DNA of 64,000 nucleotides, taken from NCBI RefSeq assembly GCF_014651835.1, contig NZ_BMXQ01000001.1:1440801-1504800 (forward strand). Reading direction: 5' to 3'. The notes beneath the pieces were generated by a model. The model was not told the origin of the DNA and ran no database searches. It saw only the letters and a list, made by a program, of their open reading frames with translations. Made by a program: the position numbers and the translations under genes. This document shows, one piece after another, positions 62,754 through 64,000 of this stretch (position 1 is its first letter; the number at the start of each line of letters is the position of its first letter). This stretch comes from Pigmentiphaga litoralis. GTDB taxonomy: Bacteria; Pseudomonadota; Gammaproteobacteria; Burkholderiales; Burkholderiaceae_B.

Positions 62754-63452
62754 ATGACCGGTTCCCCCATCGACTTCTTCTTTGATCCCATTTCGCCTTA
62801 CGGCTATCTGGCGTCCACCCAGATCGAAGCGCTGGCCGCGCGGCATGGCCGGACCGTCGACTGGCGGCCCGTGCTGCTGAGCGTGACGGTGTTGCAGATC
62901 ATGGGGCTCAAGCCCGTGCCACTGACGCCGCTCAAGGGCGAGTACTCGCGTGACGACAAACACCGCCTGGCGTCGCTGCTTGGCGTGCCCCTCGTCGAGC
63001 ATGGCCTGGGCGGCGCCGTGTCCCCTATCAAGTCCCTGCGTTTGTTCATGGCCCTGAAGGCGCGCGATCCGGCTCTGGCAGCCCGGTATGCGCGACGGCT
63101 TTGCGCGGCGCACTGGGCCGAAAGCCAGGACATCGGCGATGTCGGGGTGCTGCTTCGTGTGGCCGAGTCGGTCGGCGTGGCAGCGGCCGAGGTCCACGAC
63201 GCGTTGCATGACGAGGCCGTCAACGGCGCGTTACGGACTGCGGTGGATGATGCGGTGGCGCTCGGTGTGTTTGGCGTACCGACCTTTCGGGTCGACGATC
63301 AGCTGATCTGGGGCGTGGACCGCCTGTGGATGCTCGAGCACTGGCTCGAGGCGGGCGCCTGGACGCCGCCCCTGGCGGGTGCAGCGCGTCGGTCTGGCTT
63401 GACCGCGAATGCCCTGCCTTGCCCAGGATTACCCGATTCCATGGACGGATGA
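62754..63452 (+). CDS. 2-hydroxychromene-2-carboxylate isomerase-like (DsbA family)
   Basis: A 232-residue kappa-GST/DsbA-fold protein. The start IDFFFDPISPYGYLASTQIEALAARHG has serine at the usual nucleophile position in place of a CxxC pair, as in HCCA isomerases. LGVFGVPTFRVDDQLIWGVDRLWMLEHWL holds the cis-proline. Such enzymes use glutathione to isomerise ring-cleavage products of bicyclic aromatics. ATG 62754 lies 8 bp after the receptor stop; an in-frame GTG at 62742 would overlap it. It is followed 4 bp later by the ligase gene. Confidence 0.85.
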   Translation: MTGSPIDFFFDPISPYGYLASTQIEALAARHGRTVDWRPVLLSVTVLQIMGLKPVPLTPLKGEYSRDDKHRLASLLGVPLVEHGLGGAVSPIKSLRLFMALKARDPALAARYARRLCAAHWAESQDIGDVGVLLRVAESVGVAAAEVHDALHDEAVNGALRTAVDDAVALGVFGVPTFRVDDQLIWGVDRLWMLEHWLEAGAWTPPLAGAARRSGLTANALPCPGLPDSMDG

Positions 63453-63456
63453 CACG

Positions 63457-64000
63457 ATGACGCTTTCCGATACCCTTCTGCAGTTCGCCCGCCTTGATGC
63501 CGCGACCCTGCTGCAACACCGCGCCCTGCAACGCGGCGCGCACCCGTTCCTGCACTGGGCGCCGTTCGATGCCGCCGATGCCCGCACCTGGACCTATGCG
63601 CAGTTTGCCGACGAGGTCGCACGGGTTGGCGCCGGCTTGCGCGCGCGCGGCGTCCAGCCAGGGCAACGGGTGCTGATGCATCTGGAAAACTGCCCGGAAC
63701 TGTTGATTACCTACTTTGCCTGCGCGCACATCGGCGCCATTTGCGTGCCGACCAATGCCATGGCGGCGGGCCCGGAACTGACCTATATGGCGGAGCTGAC
63801 CGAAGCGGTGGGCGCGGTGACGCAACCACGCTTTGCCGCCAAGCTGGCCATTCACTGCCCGAACCTTGCCTGGCTGGCCGTCACGTCCAGCGATGCGGGG
63901 CTGCCGTGCGAACCCGGGACGGCGCCGGCGGCCGCCGACAGCTTCGACGCGCTGCGCGTTGCCGAGCCGGCTCCCCTGCGCGCACCGGACGCGTCACAAG
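63457..64000 (+). CDS. Acyl-CoA synthetase/AMP-dependent ligase (partial, 5' part)
   Basis: The first 181 residues of an ANL-superfamily adenylating enzyme, cut by the window end. Visible are RTWTYAQFADEVARVGAGLRARGVQPGQRVLMHLENCPELLITYFACAHIGAICVPTNAMAAGPELTYM, typical of the N-terminal domain. The P-loop and A8 motifs should lie beyond 64000. It starts 4 bp after the isomerase-like gene and is therefore in the Bug receptor operon. It would activate the imported acid as a CoA thioester. Confidence 0.9.
   Translation, partial: MTLSDTLLQFARLDAATLLQHRALQRGAHPFLHWAPFDAADARTWTYAQFADEVARVGAGLRARGVQPGQRVLMHLENCPELLITYFACAHIGAICVPTNAMAAGPELTYMAELTEAVGAVTQPRFAAKLAIHCPNLAWLAVTSSDAGLPCEPGTAPAAADSFDALRVAEPAPLRAPDASQ

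Overview
The window is a chromosomal segment of a high-GC betaproteobacterium, most likely order Burkholderiales and close to the Alcaligenaceae (Bordetella, Achromobacter, Pigmentiphaga). The reasons are the linked quinone oxidoreductase, tpiA, secG, tRNA-Leu and nuoA genes, two orphan Bug-type (TctC) periplasmic receptors, a kynurenine or nitrobenzoate-type ACMS decarboxylase, and a YejABEF-like oligopeptide ABC transporter. No prophage, insertion sequence or CRISPR array is visible. Genes are dense on both strands.

Layout. 1-0.7 kb: the start of the nuo operon (nuoA, partial nuoB, minus strand). 1.3-13.8 kb: an accessory block lying between nuoA and its usual upstream neighbours. It holds a chemoreceptor, an SMP-30 lactonase, an ABC exporter, an uncharacterised catabolic cluster (Gfo/Idh dehydrogenase, DUF993 aldolase-like protein, sugar isomerase, TetR regulator, VOC protein), a YegD-like Hsp70 and AMP nucleosidase. 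14.0-16.5 kb: tRNA-Leu(GAG), secG, tpiA and a quinone oxidoreductase. 16.8-19.9 kb: 2-aminomuconate deaminase, ACMS decarboxylase, a Bug receptor and an RraA-family protein. 20-36.5 kb: a block of stress and repair genes, namely Ku and LigD (end joining), two DUF1488-like paralogues, a DUF3182 protein, DUF4142, Mn-catalase, a thioredoxin, a phosphoethanolamine transferase and a hemerythrin-like protein, with tRNA-Leu(CAG) inside it. 36.4-37.1 kb: a LexA-box-controlled pair of unknown genes. 37.2-40.4 kb: a tannase-family lipoprotein, a YkvA-like protein, HicAB and tRNA-Ser(TGA). 40.4-47.0 kb: an oligopeptide ABC operon. 47.1-51.1 kb: OmpW, a membrane monooxygenase-domain protein, a YihY/BrkB protein, a LysR regulator and a small unknown gene. 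51.3-58.1 kb: a signalling operon (triple-receiver hybrid kinase, CheR-like, CheB-like, receiver-kinase) ending in a glutathionyl-hydroquinone reductase. 58.3-61.6 kb: an NrtABD-like nitrate-type ABC transporter. 61.8-64 kb: a second Bug receptor, a DsbA-family isomerase and the start of an acyl-CoA ligase.

The strongest regulatory signal is the leader of the NrtABD-like operon. A textbook sigma-54 promoter is followed by two hairpins with the identical hexaloop AATGAC (A at position 1, G at position 4). These are followed by an intrinsic terminator whose 5' arm overlaps the second hairpin. This is the architecture of ANTAR-protein-controlled antitermination. The second strong signal is a complete LexA operator directly upstream of two genes of unknown function.
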